A DNA stretch of 64,000 bases. It comes from Neolentinus lepideus HHB14362 ss-1 (lineage: Eukaryota > Basidiomycota > Agaricomycetes > Gloeophyllales > Gloeophyllaceae). The stretch is from NCBI GenBank assembly GCA_001632425.1, contig KV425559.1:544684-608683 (forward strand). The letters are read 5' to 3'. Each line of letters opens with the position of its first letter. Position 1 is the first letter of the stretch. The notes below the pieces were generated by a model. It saw only the letters and a program-made list of their open reading frames with translations. It was not told the origin of the DNA and did no database searches. Made by a program: the position numbers and the translations under genes. Of the stretch, positions 45,656-56,438 are shown in pieces.

Positions 45656-46086
45656 AAGGAGAATGAATTTTAAGGTCATTTTATTGCCCCTTTAATCCAT
45701 CAATCAATTATAAGTACAGAAATTTCTGACACACCTCGCATCCAGATCACTACACCATATATATAACTCATGCTTTTGTATAGGTACAATGAGTATTTTT
45801 TTCCCTTTCCCTCTTCCTCAGGATAGTGACCATAATATAGCCTGGGATTTCATCGTGGATAAGCTGGATTCCCGCTGCAGGGCTTCATTTTGCTTAGCTA
45901 TACACTCAATTTAATATTCATTTTCTATAAGCAGTACCGTCATAAAATTGCCTAATAAGGGATTGGTACCGGGTTAATTACATGCCAGACAACATTTATC
46001 TGCTCGGCCTCGAAGCCGCGCCCTGACATCAGTCACGAAGGGTGCCAGGACCCCAGAGGTAGCAACGTGGTTCATGTCAATATTTT

Positions 46087-46146
46087 AGACCTGAGCCTCC
46101 AGGGCAACCGTAGTGATGCGTACGGTTGCCCTGGAGGCTCAGGTCT
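46087..46146. repeat. perfect 26-base inverted repeat (hairpin)
   Basis: The arm agacctgagcctccagggca plus accgta is followed by an 8-base loop and its exact complement. The right arm is the start of segment C. Confidence 0.95.
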
Positions 46147-46302
46147 ACAATCATGTGATCGAACCACGCAACCGTAGGGATGATGCAAATTTATTGCCGC
46201 CGGTTCGCCGACGTGGATTACGACTCGGACCTCTCCTCTGCATTTGGGTGCATCTTGTACATATATAGAGGTGCGTTTCAGATGATTTACCGATGTCCAA
46301 GA
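46121..46302. repeat. dispersed repeat (segments C+B)
   Basis: Segment C (also at 45061-45105) is followed by segment B, which matches 39264-39387 over about 125 bases with only a few differences. Confidence 0.85.
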
Positions 46303-46784
46303 TACTCCTGAATGCAACTCGTACGTGCTCGCGACTGGAGCCCACCCATACACGCTTGAAAGAGATGTTGTACATGTATACTACGCGGCCTGGATGCGAC
46401 AACTCAGCGCAACGACCTAGTTCGGCAAAAGGAAGGAATTTGACGATCATCGGATATGCACGGGAAGGATCAAAACAGGTCGTGTGCGCTATCAAGCTAC
46501 GCTGCTTGGCGATGTCAGCGTGCGATATGACACCCTTCTTTCCGAAGGTCTTCTATCGTTCCGCTATTGCTTCCGATTCCCTCAAGGAAACTTACTCTCG
46601 ACGCTCACGACGGCGGTGTGCGCATTACCACCGACGGCGACCACGGGCGCAGCGGCCGTCCTGAGGCGTTAAAGGACCACTAGACTCCCCGGCTAGTGCA
46701 AGCTGCTCGCACCTTACTCTCATTTAATACCAGCACACTCTCTTGAATTTACCCGGTCTTTACTCGTCTTTTGGTCTCTGTAAC

Positions 46785-48665
46785 ATGCACGGTGTATCCA
46801 ACAAGCATGCCCGGCTGAAGCGTCGATTATCCTACGATTTAAAGGGGTATCTGTCGGCAGAGAAACGAGGCACATTCCTCTTGGAGGAGCGTGATCCCTC
46901 TCTGATCAACTTACCATTCCCCATACCCTCCATTCCTATTCTTGGACCCCTATTGTCCCCTCTCATCGGAGGAACTAGCCCGACCTCAACGACCTCGACG
47001 CAGAAGGCGGCATCGACTCCGGCGGCCACACCTACACCGACCACCGGCAGCTCTTCAGGAGGCGGATCCAGCAGTGGGGGGAGTATCGGGGGTTCCTCGG
47101 GTAGTGGGAATTCTGGCAGCTCATCTGGTGGGACGTCGTCAGGTAGCGGCGGGTCCTCTGGAGGCAGTAGCGGAAGTCCCTCAGACGGAGGTTCGTCCGG
47201 AAGTACTGGTTCTTCTCCAGGAAGTTCGTCAGGAAACAGTTCGTCAGGGAGCAGCAGTGTTGGGAGCGGAGGAGGCACCTCCAGCGGAATCTCAGGAGAG
47301 AATAAATCTGGCAACGGTGTGTCTGGAGTGAGCAGCGAAAGCTCTTCGGACAGTCTAGGTAGCTTAGGGGTATCTTCCGGTTCATCTTCAACAGGAGCGC
47401 AGAGCGCATCAGGCTCTACCCCAACCTCAGGAGCTTCAGATGGCAGTGATAATGGCAACAGCTCGCAATTATCAGGTTCTGCAGCCGCCACCGGAGGTAC
47501 TACCTCATCCGAAGGCACCAGTACCATTTCAGGTATACCTTCGGAGCAGACGCTGATTAACGTAGCTGATGTCTCTAGCGCCGTCCTATACTCCACTTAC
47601 TTTGACGGGACAACCACACACATAGCGACAGCTGCCGGCGCTCTCGTGACCGGAGGAGGCAGCAGCGGCTCGACGGGTTCTTCTTCAGGCTCCAAAAGCA
47701 GTGGCACCAGCGGTTCTGGATCGTCTTCCGATTCAGGTTCAGGTGGCAACAACCCTGGCAGTTCCGACGGGGGTAGCATTGGTTCCTCTTCGAACAGCAC
47801 CAAGTCGTCCGGCGTTCCTATCGGTGCCATCATCGCCCTTGTTATTGGCTCCATACTACTCATCGTAGGCTTAGTCGTCTTCGTCCTGCGAAGGCGCCGC
47901 CAGAAAGCCAAGGCAAAGAACCGTGAGCGGTGGACCACAGCGAGCTTCGCAGACCGTGGGGAGACGCTCACGCCACCGCTCGAGATTCTACAGTACGACA
48001 ACCCCTTTGCGGACCCGACACCCCCCGAGATGGCGGGGGTAGGGGCACTTGCGACTCTGCCTCCGGCGATGGTGGCCAACCGCGATCCCTTCTCAAACAC
48101 CCACCGCATTTCCGTCGCCTCGTCTTCCTCGTCGCACTCCAGCGCAAGTGATCGGCAGAGTCTGCTGATGGTGCAGAATGAACAGCGCGACTCGAACTCG
48201 CCCATGTCCGTCCGTCCGTTCTCCTTTTCTGAGAGCTTCAACTTCCCGAGACCGCCTGGGTCGGAGTGGGGCGGGAGCAGCCAGGATTTTTCTGTCTCCC
48301 GGACGCGAGAGAGCGCGGAAACTGTTCCTGCACAATCGTACGACATCCAGCTGAGCTCGTGTACGGATCCTTTCGCAGACACGGCTGAGGAAAGGTCCGT
48401 GTTGGACGAGTATAAGCTTATTCATAGGCAGTATGTGCCTAACATGAGTGATGAATTGGCTGTTGCCGTCGGCGAGAGGGTCAAGCTCCTGCAGGCGTAT
48501 GATGGTGGGTGGGTGCTGGTGGAGAAGGTGACAAATGATCTCGCGAAGGGCGCTAGCTCGTGCGTGAGGGGCTTGATACCCGTGCACTGTATTCAGCCCA
48601 AACAGGAGGATAGTTCCGAGTTCTTAGCTGCTCGGAGGAAGAGCAGTCATGTGTATAGACGATGA
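46785..48665 (+). CDS. single-pass membrane protein with Ser/Gly-rich ectodomain and cytoplasmic SH3
   Basis: One uninterrupted frame of 626 residues, the longest single exon here. After a basic start and FPIPSIPILGPLLSPLIGGT, residues 80-340 are almost entirely Ser, Gly and Thr, as in O-glycosylated wall-spanning proteins. A transmembrane segment, PIGAIIALVIGSILLIVGLV (344-368), is followed by the stop-transfer RRRRQKAKAK. The cytoplasmic part ends in an SH3 domain: MSDELAVAVGERVKLLQAYD, GGWVLVE and RGLIPVHCIQ (about 550-610). The design recalls fungal sensors such as Mid2/Wsc-like or Sho1-type proteins, which couple wall or osmotic stress to MAP kinase pathways; that role is inferred from architecture only. 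A codon-level Gly/Ser repeat bias is visible. No classical signal peptide was found, so the true start may differ. Confidence 0.85.
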   Translation: MHGVSNKHARLKRRLSYDLKGYLSAEKRGTFLLEERDPSLINLPFPIPSIPILGPLLSPLIGGTSPTSTTSTQKAASTPAATPTPTTGSSSGGGSSSGGSIGGSSGSGNSGSSSGGTSSGSGGSSGGSSGSPSDGGSSGSTGSSPGSSSGNSSSGSSSVGSGGGTSSGISGENKSGNGVSGVSSESSSDSLGSLGVSSGSSSTGAQSASGSTPTSGASDGSDNGNSSQLSGSAAATGGTTSSEGTSTISGIPSEQTLINVADVSSAVLYSTYFDGTTTHIATAAGALVTGGGSSGSTGSSSGSKSSGTSGSGSSSDSGSGGNNPGSSDGGSIGSSSNSTKSSGVPIGAIIALVIGSILLIVGLVVFVLRRRRQKAKAKNRERWTTASFADRGETLTPPLEILQYDNPFADPTPPEMAGVGALATLPPAMVANRDPFSNTHRISVASSSSSHSSASDRQSLLMVQNEQRDSNSPMSVRPFSFSESFNFPRPPGSEWGGSSQDFSVSRTRESAETVPAQSYDIQLSSCTDPFADTAEERSVLDEYKLIHRQYVPNMSDELAVAVGERVKLLQAYDGGWVLVEKVTNDLAKGASSCVRGLIPVHCIQPKQEDSSEFLAARRKSSHVYRR

Positions 48666-49321
48666 GTGATGGAGGCGCATATGCAGTGTGAAAGTGAGGG
48701 TGTGTGCACTTTGTATTCGATTTAGTTCTATATAGAACTTGGGCTGATTGACAGTTTGATGTCGTCTATTCAGGAATCCCTCCTGTTCAGTCGACTCTGG
48801 CTTAACGGTCTCAAGAATGGAGTGATAGAGCAACTCCGGGTGCACCGCTGTACAGCCTTTGTCACCGACCGTTATCCAGATGCAATCCCCTGTGTCGTTC
48901 TATTTATCTTGCTTCTTTTCTATTTATCCCTATATCATTCACCGTTCGTTTATACCTTTTTTATTGACTCATATTCCCATTTAAGCTTTAAATGTTATGA
49001 CGGAAGTTACCAGGGTAGATACTGCCCGGATAAACGGGCTGTTTGTTGTTGTAGGAGCGTAAGTGTGTGCTTTCTTGTGTTGATTAGCTTGGCGGTGTTG
49101 TGTTGTGAATAAATGGTCAGTGCATTAAGTGTATTCTTGGTTCCTGTAAAGCAGACGTACACATTTTATTGGTTGGGAATAAATGGTGAATATATGATAC
49201 ACGTTTCCTTTACTTTCAGTTTAAGTGTGATGTGAATATGATTCATATAACGATACGAGGTGCAAACCGACGGGGTGAGATGAGAGCAGGGCGAGCAGGA
49301 GGTCAACACTCGTCGAAGGGT
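48666..49321. other. convergent intergenic gap
   Basis: AT- and T-rich 3' sequence between the SH3 gene and the next minus-strand gene. The T-rich run around 48890-48970 may aid 3'-end formation. No gene was seen. Confidence 0.45.
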
Positions 49322-50278
49322 TTACGAAACTATGTCCATGTCAAAGTCCGTGCTGTCGAACGTCTGGCCGGTAGTACGTGTATGCGACATTGGTTCGGTG
49401 CTTGCCGGCGCCGGCGAAGGCTCTTCGAAGTCGCTCAGGTCAAAAAGGTCGTCTGGAAGCTCTCCAAGGTCCTCCCATAGTGCCGCTTCTTCGGCGTACG
49501 CCGCGAGCTCCTCTTCTTCGAGATCGGGAGGGGCAATCTCTTCTTGCGGTTGTCCTGTGCGGCAGTATGGTATCAGATAGGCAGTTGGAGATGCGAAACA
49601 GGAGATAGACAGACCCCGGAGCTCCTGCTCCAATCGACTAACGTCCTCCATGTCAGGGTCTATGGACGATCCGACTTCCCACTGGTACTCGAACCGGTAT
49701 GTATGTCGAGCTTTACGCTCGGCACTAACCATTATACGTCTCCAAAGCTATTTCAAAACAGTTTATGAACCTCCAACAAAAGTAGTAAGAATCGCACGTA
49801 CTTCGTCGGGTACCTCTTCATCGTCGCAGTCCATCTCAGCGTCCAAGTCAAATCCATCACTACTTGGTTCGTTTTCGTATCGCTTCCTTTTCACAGCATT
49901 CTGCTTCGCCTTTCTCGCTCGCTCAAAGCACCTCGCCTTGAAACGTTCTCTCAGCAACGAGCTTTCCGGAGGGACATCTATCGGTGCCTTCTTCCCACTC
50001 GACAACGTGTTGTGCATGGACTTTAAGCTTGTCCTCCTGGGATGCTGAGACCTAATGCGACTTTGGGTGGGGGTCTCCAACATATACGAAGTCAAGACAG
50101 GTGTTTGCGTACTCTGCCGGCGCTTCTGAGCAGCGGGCACCGGCGACGAGTCCATCTGTGAAAACGGCGACGACGCTAGGGGGGACGAGTTTTGTGGCTG
50201 GTGCCGCCATGAATTACTGTATGGCGTCGTGGACACTTTGCGCGGCGTCGACGGCAGTATGACACCTGGGCTGGACAT
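49322..50278 (-). CDS. hypothetical acidic/basic nuclear-type protein
   Basis: Exon 1 runs 50278-49802; exon 2 starts at 49747 and ends at 49322. A third intron (49614-49555, exactly 60 bases, in frame and free of stops) may or may not be removed, giving 281 or 301 residues. The first half is Ser/Thr/Pro-rich with TPRKV and TPTQSR-like phosphorylation-type sites. It is followed by a basic helix (ERFKARCFERARKAKQNAVK) that looks like a nuclear or nucleic-acid-binding region. The second half has an amphipathic part ending RLEQELRG and an acidic tail (APPDLEEEELAAYAEEAA). No known domain was recognised. The composition suggests a nuclear regulatory or mitotic protein, but this is only inference. 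Confidence 0.75.
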
Positions 50279-51305
50279 AGTGGTTGTAAGTTGGTAGGAG
50301 CCACCACCTGTCACATTATGTCACGTCGCGTTGATTATGATTTGTTGTGCTCTATTGACGCGTTCTTCCCACCCATTCCTTTGTACGCGCCGCTGCCCAT
50401 CTCTTCTTATCTAGTGGCTCATCCTTCTTCTTTGCGACCAGTTGATGGACTTGTTTCTGCTGAAGTCTTAGGTACGGCAATATTCTTGACTTTGCTTCTG
50501 GCGGCGCGATGATAGAGTCCCGATAAATGCTGGGGATTAATCCCGACACAAATGCAGTGGGAGGTCGGTCGCAATCCAGACAAAGGGTTGCTGAAGCGGT
50601 AGTGTTGGGGCCGATCACCAATACAGACACAGTTGGTCCTCTCTGACAGACACATCGGACCCACCATCGGAGCGACCTTTCGCGCCTGCAGGGCAGCGGG
50701 GAAGAAAAATCGGTATCTTTCGATTTTTGTACACAGGAGCCGCAACCCGGACCCCGAGAGGCTTTTCTATCCTGATATCACAGATATTCAAACGGCATAT
50801 ATTGGTATCACCGTGGGTCCCGTGATGGCCTCTTTCCATGTGGGTGCGATCCGAATGGAATTCAATGAAATGCCCGAGTATGATTCGGCCTCTTTCATGT
50901 CTAGCGTATTATCTCGAAGAATCTCAGAATTTATATTCACTGATGCAACGTTTTGATCTCTAACTGTTCGGCTTCCATCTGGCGGCGGGTATGAACCGTG
51001 AATACCAGCAACACATCCAACCCTTAAAAAGTAAGGAAATCCTCACAACAATCTTTATCGCATGAACTAGTAAACTACACGAACAAACAGATAATATGTG
51101 TTTATCCAAACAACAAGATCGACGACGACAATACACACTACATTAGGCAAAACATATACGCTGCTTTTTAGACCACAAAACAAAACATCGAGAAGCAATA
51201 CATTCCAGGAACGGGTATCAATACATTCGCAAGTCCTTCTCTTTCTCCGTTCACATATAGTACGGCGGGCTCTGGGGGACCGAGGATCTACAGGCCCAAA
51301 TATTG
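50279..51305. other. intergenic region
   Basis: Frames of about 70-110 codons exist on both strands (for example 50633-50956 plus), without domains. The left end is the upstream region of the acidic protein gene and the right end is 3' of the F-box gene. Confidence 0.45.
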
Positions 51306-53360
51306 TCAGTAATCGTCGTCATCGTCTCCTTGAATAACACTTGACCTATCATACGGAGGCTCGGACCAGACCACCTTGTCGACACGCCTCTTCAGCCAGT
51401 TCACGATGTCCTGCCCCAATGGCACACACTCCAACAACTCCAGTTTCTTCAACCTCGCGGGGCTCACCCCACCATGCGCAACGCCGACTCCACCCTCGGG
51501 ATTTCGCGCGTCAACCAGCTGCACCAGCTTCGCGGGGCCATCGTTGTGCGAATGACACCCCTTCATGCCGAGCGTGGTCAGGTTGGGACATAACCACTGG
51601 TTGTGGTTGTCTTCATCTGGAACGGCGAGCGCCATGAGGATAGCCTCGAACCCTGCCCCGCCAACCTTGAGGGACGTTAGGAAAGGTAGATCGCTGAGGA
51701 AATTCCATGATACTATCGATCCCGCGGTGAAGAAATATGGGGTGCTCTGATTATACGCGAGCGAGAAATGCGTCAACGGAGGATTGTTGGACCGGGCAAG
51801 CAGGTTTTGTATTAAATCCTCTATTGGGTCGCGCGCTTCGATGTCGAGGGCTAACCGGGTCAGGGAGGGCGTGATGAGGTGCTCCGCCAGTGTTGAAAAG
51901 AGATAATGACCACCGAGACTGAGGTCCTTCAGGTTCAAAAGGGTCGTGAGGCTCAGCGGTAGGACTGCAGGTAGTACGTGACTGAAATGCAGTGCAAGCT
52001 TTTCAAGATTCGGATTCACAGCGATGATCCCCAAAACCCTGTCCAACGCCAGGTGAGTAGGTAATGAACGGATACTAAGTGTGGTTAGGTTCTGCCGGAG
52101 TAGCGGAGATGCCCAGTTGAAGGGAACGTATTGCAAGTTCAACGCCTTCAGCTGCGGAAAGCGTACAGTGGCGTTCAGATCTGTCGACGCTATCCAATTC
52201 CAATCAGTGAAATACCCAGGCTCCGCGCACGAAACCTCAAATTCATGCAACATTGGCGCGTTTTCTGGGGATACAAAAGATAAGTTAGTGACCGGTCCCT
52301 GAATTCATTGAGCCACCCAGCGAACGCACTATTTATCGATCTCAGAGCACCAACCGACGCAAAATGCTTATCGAATCTGAAGATAAACCGCTCCCACCGC
52401 TTGATTTCCTGGACGAGGTAGAAAAACGCAATATGGCCCCAATGCTCGTCCGAGCCACTCCGCGACGAACGGGGCGTTAGCGGCGGCGACCCCGGCGTGC
52501 CCGGCTGGATCGCTCCAGGCATGGGAAACACCTGTATAGGGCCGTGGCCACCGGGGCCTGCATGAACGTATGTGATCGCACCGACTGGCTGTGCATGCGG
52601 AGGCGCCATCCAGGCAGGGATGGGAGAGCTTGACCGCGAACGACTCGGTGCTCGGACATTCCGTATCGCGCGGATATAGATTTCGATGTCGAGTGGGATG
52701 GTCATCCCGGAGCGCTCAAGCCATAAGCGGAGGACGTCGGGCGAAGTGGTCTCGTCAGTGACTAAGCGAATCTAGTCAGAATTGTGTCAGCTTATTCGGT
52801 AGGCAACCACGCCTCGTATTGACTATAGGAAAGTTTTGAAGATACGACATAAACAAGGGAAGGTTCTCGGACTACAGTCGACAGCGAGCCACCGACAAGA
52901 AATAGGGGTAACGGCCATTGGGGCACGCAAAACCTTGAACGCTTCGTGTTCGAAAGACCTCCAAAATTAAAGAAAAATATCTGCTTACTTTGGACCATAT
53001 TCTGGGCGTCCCCAAAGCCACCTGTCGCCACAGACGGCAAACGGATGCGACTAGCCAAGCGGCACACGGATTTTCCTGGAAGTGCGTCAAGAATATTTCC
53101 CGCAGGAGCTCCTTTGGCAACCGCCATATGGGGGCTAGCCTTGATTTCATGTGAGCGATGTCAAGCTGCAAATTCGACCGCTCGCGCTCGAGGTGTTCAA
53201 TATTTGCCCGTAAATCGGCCACGACATGGCGGAAGTGCTCTTCGGCCGCGACGATTCTTGCGTCAAGTTCTTCGAGTGATGTTTCTTGCTGAACGAGCAC
53301 CCTGCGCGCATCATCGCGGGCGTTGTCGGTCAGTGGCTCGGAGGTGTTGCCTGTGGACAT
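51306..53360 (-). CDS. F-box-like/LRR protein
   Basis: Exons 53360-52989, 52771-52330 and 52264-51306 give 590 residues. Residues 18-75 form a coiled coil (EELDARIVAAEEHFRHVVAD). Then comes an F-box-like segment, IWRLPKELLREIFLTHFQE, with ASVCRLWRQVALGTPRIWSK, the typical opening of the very numerous F-box proteins of Agaricomycetes. A Pro/Ser-rich insert (about 165-235) precedes leucine-rich repeats such as FPQLKALNLQYVPF, LTTLSIRSLPTHL, LTTLLNLKDLSLGGHY and CPNLTTLGMKGCH. It ends in an acidic GDDDDDY tail. Such proteins are predicted substrate receptors of SCF ubiquitin ligases; the substrate is unknown. The 217-base first intron is longer than usual and could hide a small exon. Confidence 0.88.
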
Positions 53361-53878
53361 GGCTGTTCGAGTGTGAGAGGCGGCGAGGCTAAGCTGGGAC
53401 CCATAACTTACAGTTTCGGATCCGAGCCGAGACACGTGGATATGTGGTTCTCTCAGTTACCTAATTGTGAGGCTGTGTAGCGCGGGGCAGCCGTAAGATG
53501 GCTAACAAGATCCAATCCACCGGGAGGACAATCGCTCGGACCATCGCTATGAAGCCTTACAAGGCTTAGACAAAAAGAACGAGGTATACTTGGACCAACA
53601 AGGACCAACAAGGCCCTGTCTTACCCAACTCGGCCGAAACAAGCGTAATTGCAACCATATCCGAGCTTTGTGTACATTTCCAGTATACCGTTGCCTGCGG
53701 AGGATCTGCGACACCGCGCAATACAAAACCTTCTCCTGCACAAAATAACCACTGATACAGTCATGATATTATGGCACGTGATAAGAGTATAAGAGACACC
53801 CGTGAACCAGCCAATCGAAAACTACAATGTCCCAGGTGCGATAACAGGAAACCGAAGCGATACTGCTGGCTGTCAAGA
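53361..53878. other. intergenic region
   Basis: Upstream region of the F-box gene and 3' sequence of TOA2. No gene was recognised. Confidence 0.45.
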
Positions 53879-54401
53879 TCACTTCTTTCCGGCCTCTATC
53901 GCGTCGCCATTTTTGCAGGCAATGATCTTGATCCGCGGTGCCGTGACCATCTCGTTGGACTCCATCTTGAAGGACCCGTTCTTGACGATAAACGTCCAGA
54001 CATCGTCGCATAGACGATAAGTCTTCAAGTGGCCCTAATTGTAATGGTCGCACAGCGATGCAATGTAAGTGAGAAAACAAGAGATAAGAAGCTGTACGGA
54101 CCTTCAACGTCGTCTTCGCCTTAACCTGCTTCACCATGGTGTCGGCCAATGACTTATCAAACTATTCATCGAACATCAGTTTTCCGCACGCCTTTCAGGT
54201 GGCGCGATAAGCCAACCTGTTGTAAAACCTTCATGGCCAATTGTGGTGTAATTTGTCCGCTCGTAATGAGTTCATCAAGAGAGTCCGTCAAGGCCATCCC
54301 GATACTGCATCCATCCTAGGAGGTCAGCCCATCCCTCGAAGTACGTGGGTACGTGAGTCTTACGACGATCCACGGTAGAACTCATAGTAAGCAGAGGCCA
54401 T
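53879..54401 (-). CDS. TOA2: TFIIA small (gamma) subunit
   Basis: Exons 54401-54364, 54304-54217, 54161-54102 and 54034-53879 give 113 residues, the normal length. The sequence follows the family from end to end: [80 protein letters not shown] and [24 protein letters not shown] gamma pairs with the large TFIIA subunit. Together they stabilise TBP on the TATA box and relieve repression during RNA polymerase II initiation in the nucleus. It is a housekeeping gene, expected once per genome. All introns are GT-AG. The assignment is very secure. Confidence 0.96.
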
Positions 54402-54876
54402 CGTCCGTCAAAGAATGCACAGACGAAGTAAGATCCTTGACAGAGAGTATACAGAACGGTGTGTTGGCTGAGGCGGATGGACGTGAGGCGACGCAGGAGG
54501 CACAGAGGAAGGATGACAAAGCTGTGCCACTCATGAACGCGCGTGACATCGCGCGTCACGCTCTTCCCCAACCTACGCGTCGCGCACTCATCTCCTGCTG
54601 GATGATCCTGTTGCCTAAGATACCAAGAAGGCTCTAAATTTCTCTCGGAGTAAGATACAGACCATGATTTTTGACATTTTAAGCAAATTACACTCGCTGA
54701 CAGTATATGTCAAGATACTGAGACATCGTACAACACACTATCATCTAGATCATCCAGAAATCCGAAGCTAGCAGCCTTTTGGATGAAGGGAGATATGTAT
54801 TACAAGGAATTGTGCCAAATTACTACTATATCTTTAAGAAATGCCATCAAATTCGACGCCCCACCAAACAACAATC
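54402..54876. other. intergenic region
   Basis: TOA2 promoter side and 3' end of the glutathione transferase gene. A short palindrome, gcgtgacatcgcgcgtcacgc (54540-54560), resembles the cgtgtgacatcacgcgtcaca at 16631. Its role is unclear. Confidence 0.45.
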
Positions 54877-55710
54877 TCAAGGGCCACCAGTGTAAACCCC
54901 CAACGTCTGCCAAAGCTGCCATATGGCCGGATGCGCTGCGACCATCTTCTTGAACAATCGTTCATCCGCGACCTGAGCCCACGCTAGCGCGGCACAGAGC
55001 GAGAAGTCTGGATATGAGGCTGTTTGGGGAACATCAGTCTTTGCTCCAATATAGCAAGGTTAGTGAAACTCACGGGTGTTACCAAGCAGATAACAGTGCT
55101 TATTTGACCTGAGAGCTTTGCCTATACGGTGGAGCTCTGGCTCGAGAGTCGCCCACAGCCGCATCCAGCTCTCCTCTGATCCAGCTATGTCTTCAAGCCG
55201 CATTCCAAACCGCTTCTCTCTTGTCCTTCTCCAGTACTCGGCTCCCCGATCATCTAGAACCTGGTTACACACGGGTGCCAGTAGCATCTTTAGGACGGGT
55301 ATCAGGACTTTCGGGTGAAGGAAGTCCTTATACCAGAAGGAACAAAGCGGTTGAATTCCTCCCGGCAAAACCGACAATGTCTGCGGACACTCTTTCTCCA
55401 GGTAAGCGGCGATCTCGAGTGAGTCAACTACTGTGGTCTTCTTAACGTTGTCAACGAGGAAGGGTATCGTTAACTGCTCCTGCCTGCTGAGGAGACTTCA
55501 CATACTCCATCAGTACTCGACGCCACATTGACACTGCACTCACGGATCCAGCTTCGTGATTGTAGGTCGTATATCTGGGAAGCTAATGTAGACGGTGTTG
55601 TACGGGACTCCCTTGAAGTTGAGGATCATGCGCACAATAAACGCGTGAGGCGACCATGGGCGGACCTTTCCTTCCAGGTCATACAGTGTAAATCGCTGCC
55701 GTGCTGCCAT
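54877..55710 (-). CDS. glutathione S-transferase-like protein
   Basis: Exons 55710-55544, 55495-55074 and 55019-54877 give 243 residues. The N-terminal thioredoxin-like half reads FTLYDLEGKVRPWSPHAFIV, RMILNFKGVPYNTVYISFPD and VVDSLEIAAYLEKECP (the SLEIA segment replaces the usual S-A/I glutathione contact). The C-terminal helical half has YWRRTREKRFGMRLEDIAG, SWMRLWATLEPELHRIG, DFSLCAALAWAQ and a final WQTLGVYTGGP. This is the fungal GST clade related to GTT/Ure2p-like and etherase-type enzymes of wood-decay basidiomycetes. It likely conjugates or reduces small electrophiles in the cytosol; the substrate is unknown. Met at 55710 begins the conserved strand directly, so the start is well placed. 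Confidence 0.9.
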
Positions 55711-56438
55711 AGCCAAGAAGGTGCTTTTGGAGAAGAGCGAGGATAGGTTTTGGACTATGGCATTTATACTTGACGGGGGTCACAGGATCTCAAGTCCGGG
55801 ATGGCCTATCTGGCGCTACGTCCGGCCGTCCCTGGCGTGCACTAACCCACCATCGGCAGTACAGACCCGTCCTGGGCTCTGCTTATCGTTCCCTTAGCCT
55901 AAAAAAGCGGGCCCGAGTCGGTAACATCTAAATCGCGATGATTGCTCGCGATCCCAGAGAAAATGACGCGCAGACAGCTACCGGTCTGTGGTTATTATTG
56001 TGTACAGATACGCGCTACGTGAGGGATTAGAGTGCTCGACGCCCAAGTCCGATCCGCTTGTGGAGCACTATGACAGATCTCTCGATCTTGTTCCGGTTTA
56101 CAGACTATCCGCCGATGGCTCGCGAGAAGAAGGCGCTGTGCGGTGTTTCATCTCGTTTACAGCGCCGATTCATGTGATATCCACCAGCACTAGTGTACAG
56201 AAGCTCCCTTCATTAATATGCCACTGCTACTACACTGATTTGACGTTTACATAATAGTACTATAACATTGCGACAACTTTAGATAGAATAAATAAGAATG
56301 AATGACTTCAGATGGGTTGAATAGGCAGAACGCCGGCGGTGTTTAGACATCGCACCCAAAATGGCCTGCACATGGGATTGAGTTACCGGTCAGATTGCTT
56401 CCGGGGAAGCTAGGGCTCGGGCTTCAACATTACAAGCT
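55711..56438. other. intergenic region
   Basis: Upstream region of the GST gene and 3' side of the second expansin-like gene. One plus-strand frame (55988-56254) is open but unrecognised. Confidence 0.45.

Larger units (their letters stand above)
45660..46784. other. repeat-bearing spacer before SH3 gene
   Basis: AT-rich sequence to 46.0 kb, then the hairpin and repeats C and B. From 46.3 kb the upstream region of the next gene is a GC-richer stretch with no domain in its frames (46293-46664 is open but unrecognised). Confidence 0.45.

Noticed and set aside
46832..47596. 254-codon minus-strand open frame
   Set aside because: Antisense of the Ser/Gly repeat region of the SH3 membrane protein; its Pro/Glu/Leu pattern is a mirror artefact.
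55988..56254. Plus-strand 88-codon frame as a small gene
   Set aside because: No homology features, no promoter or splice support.
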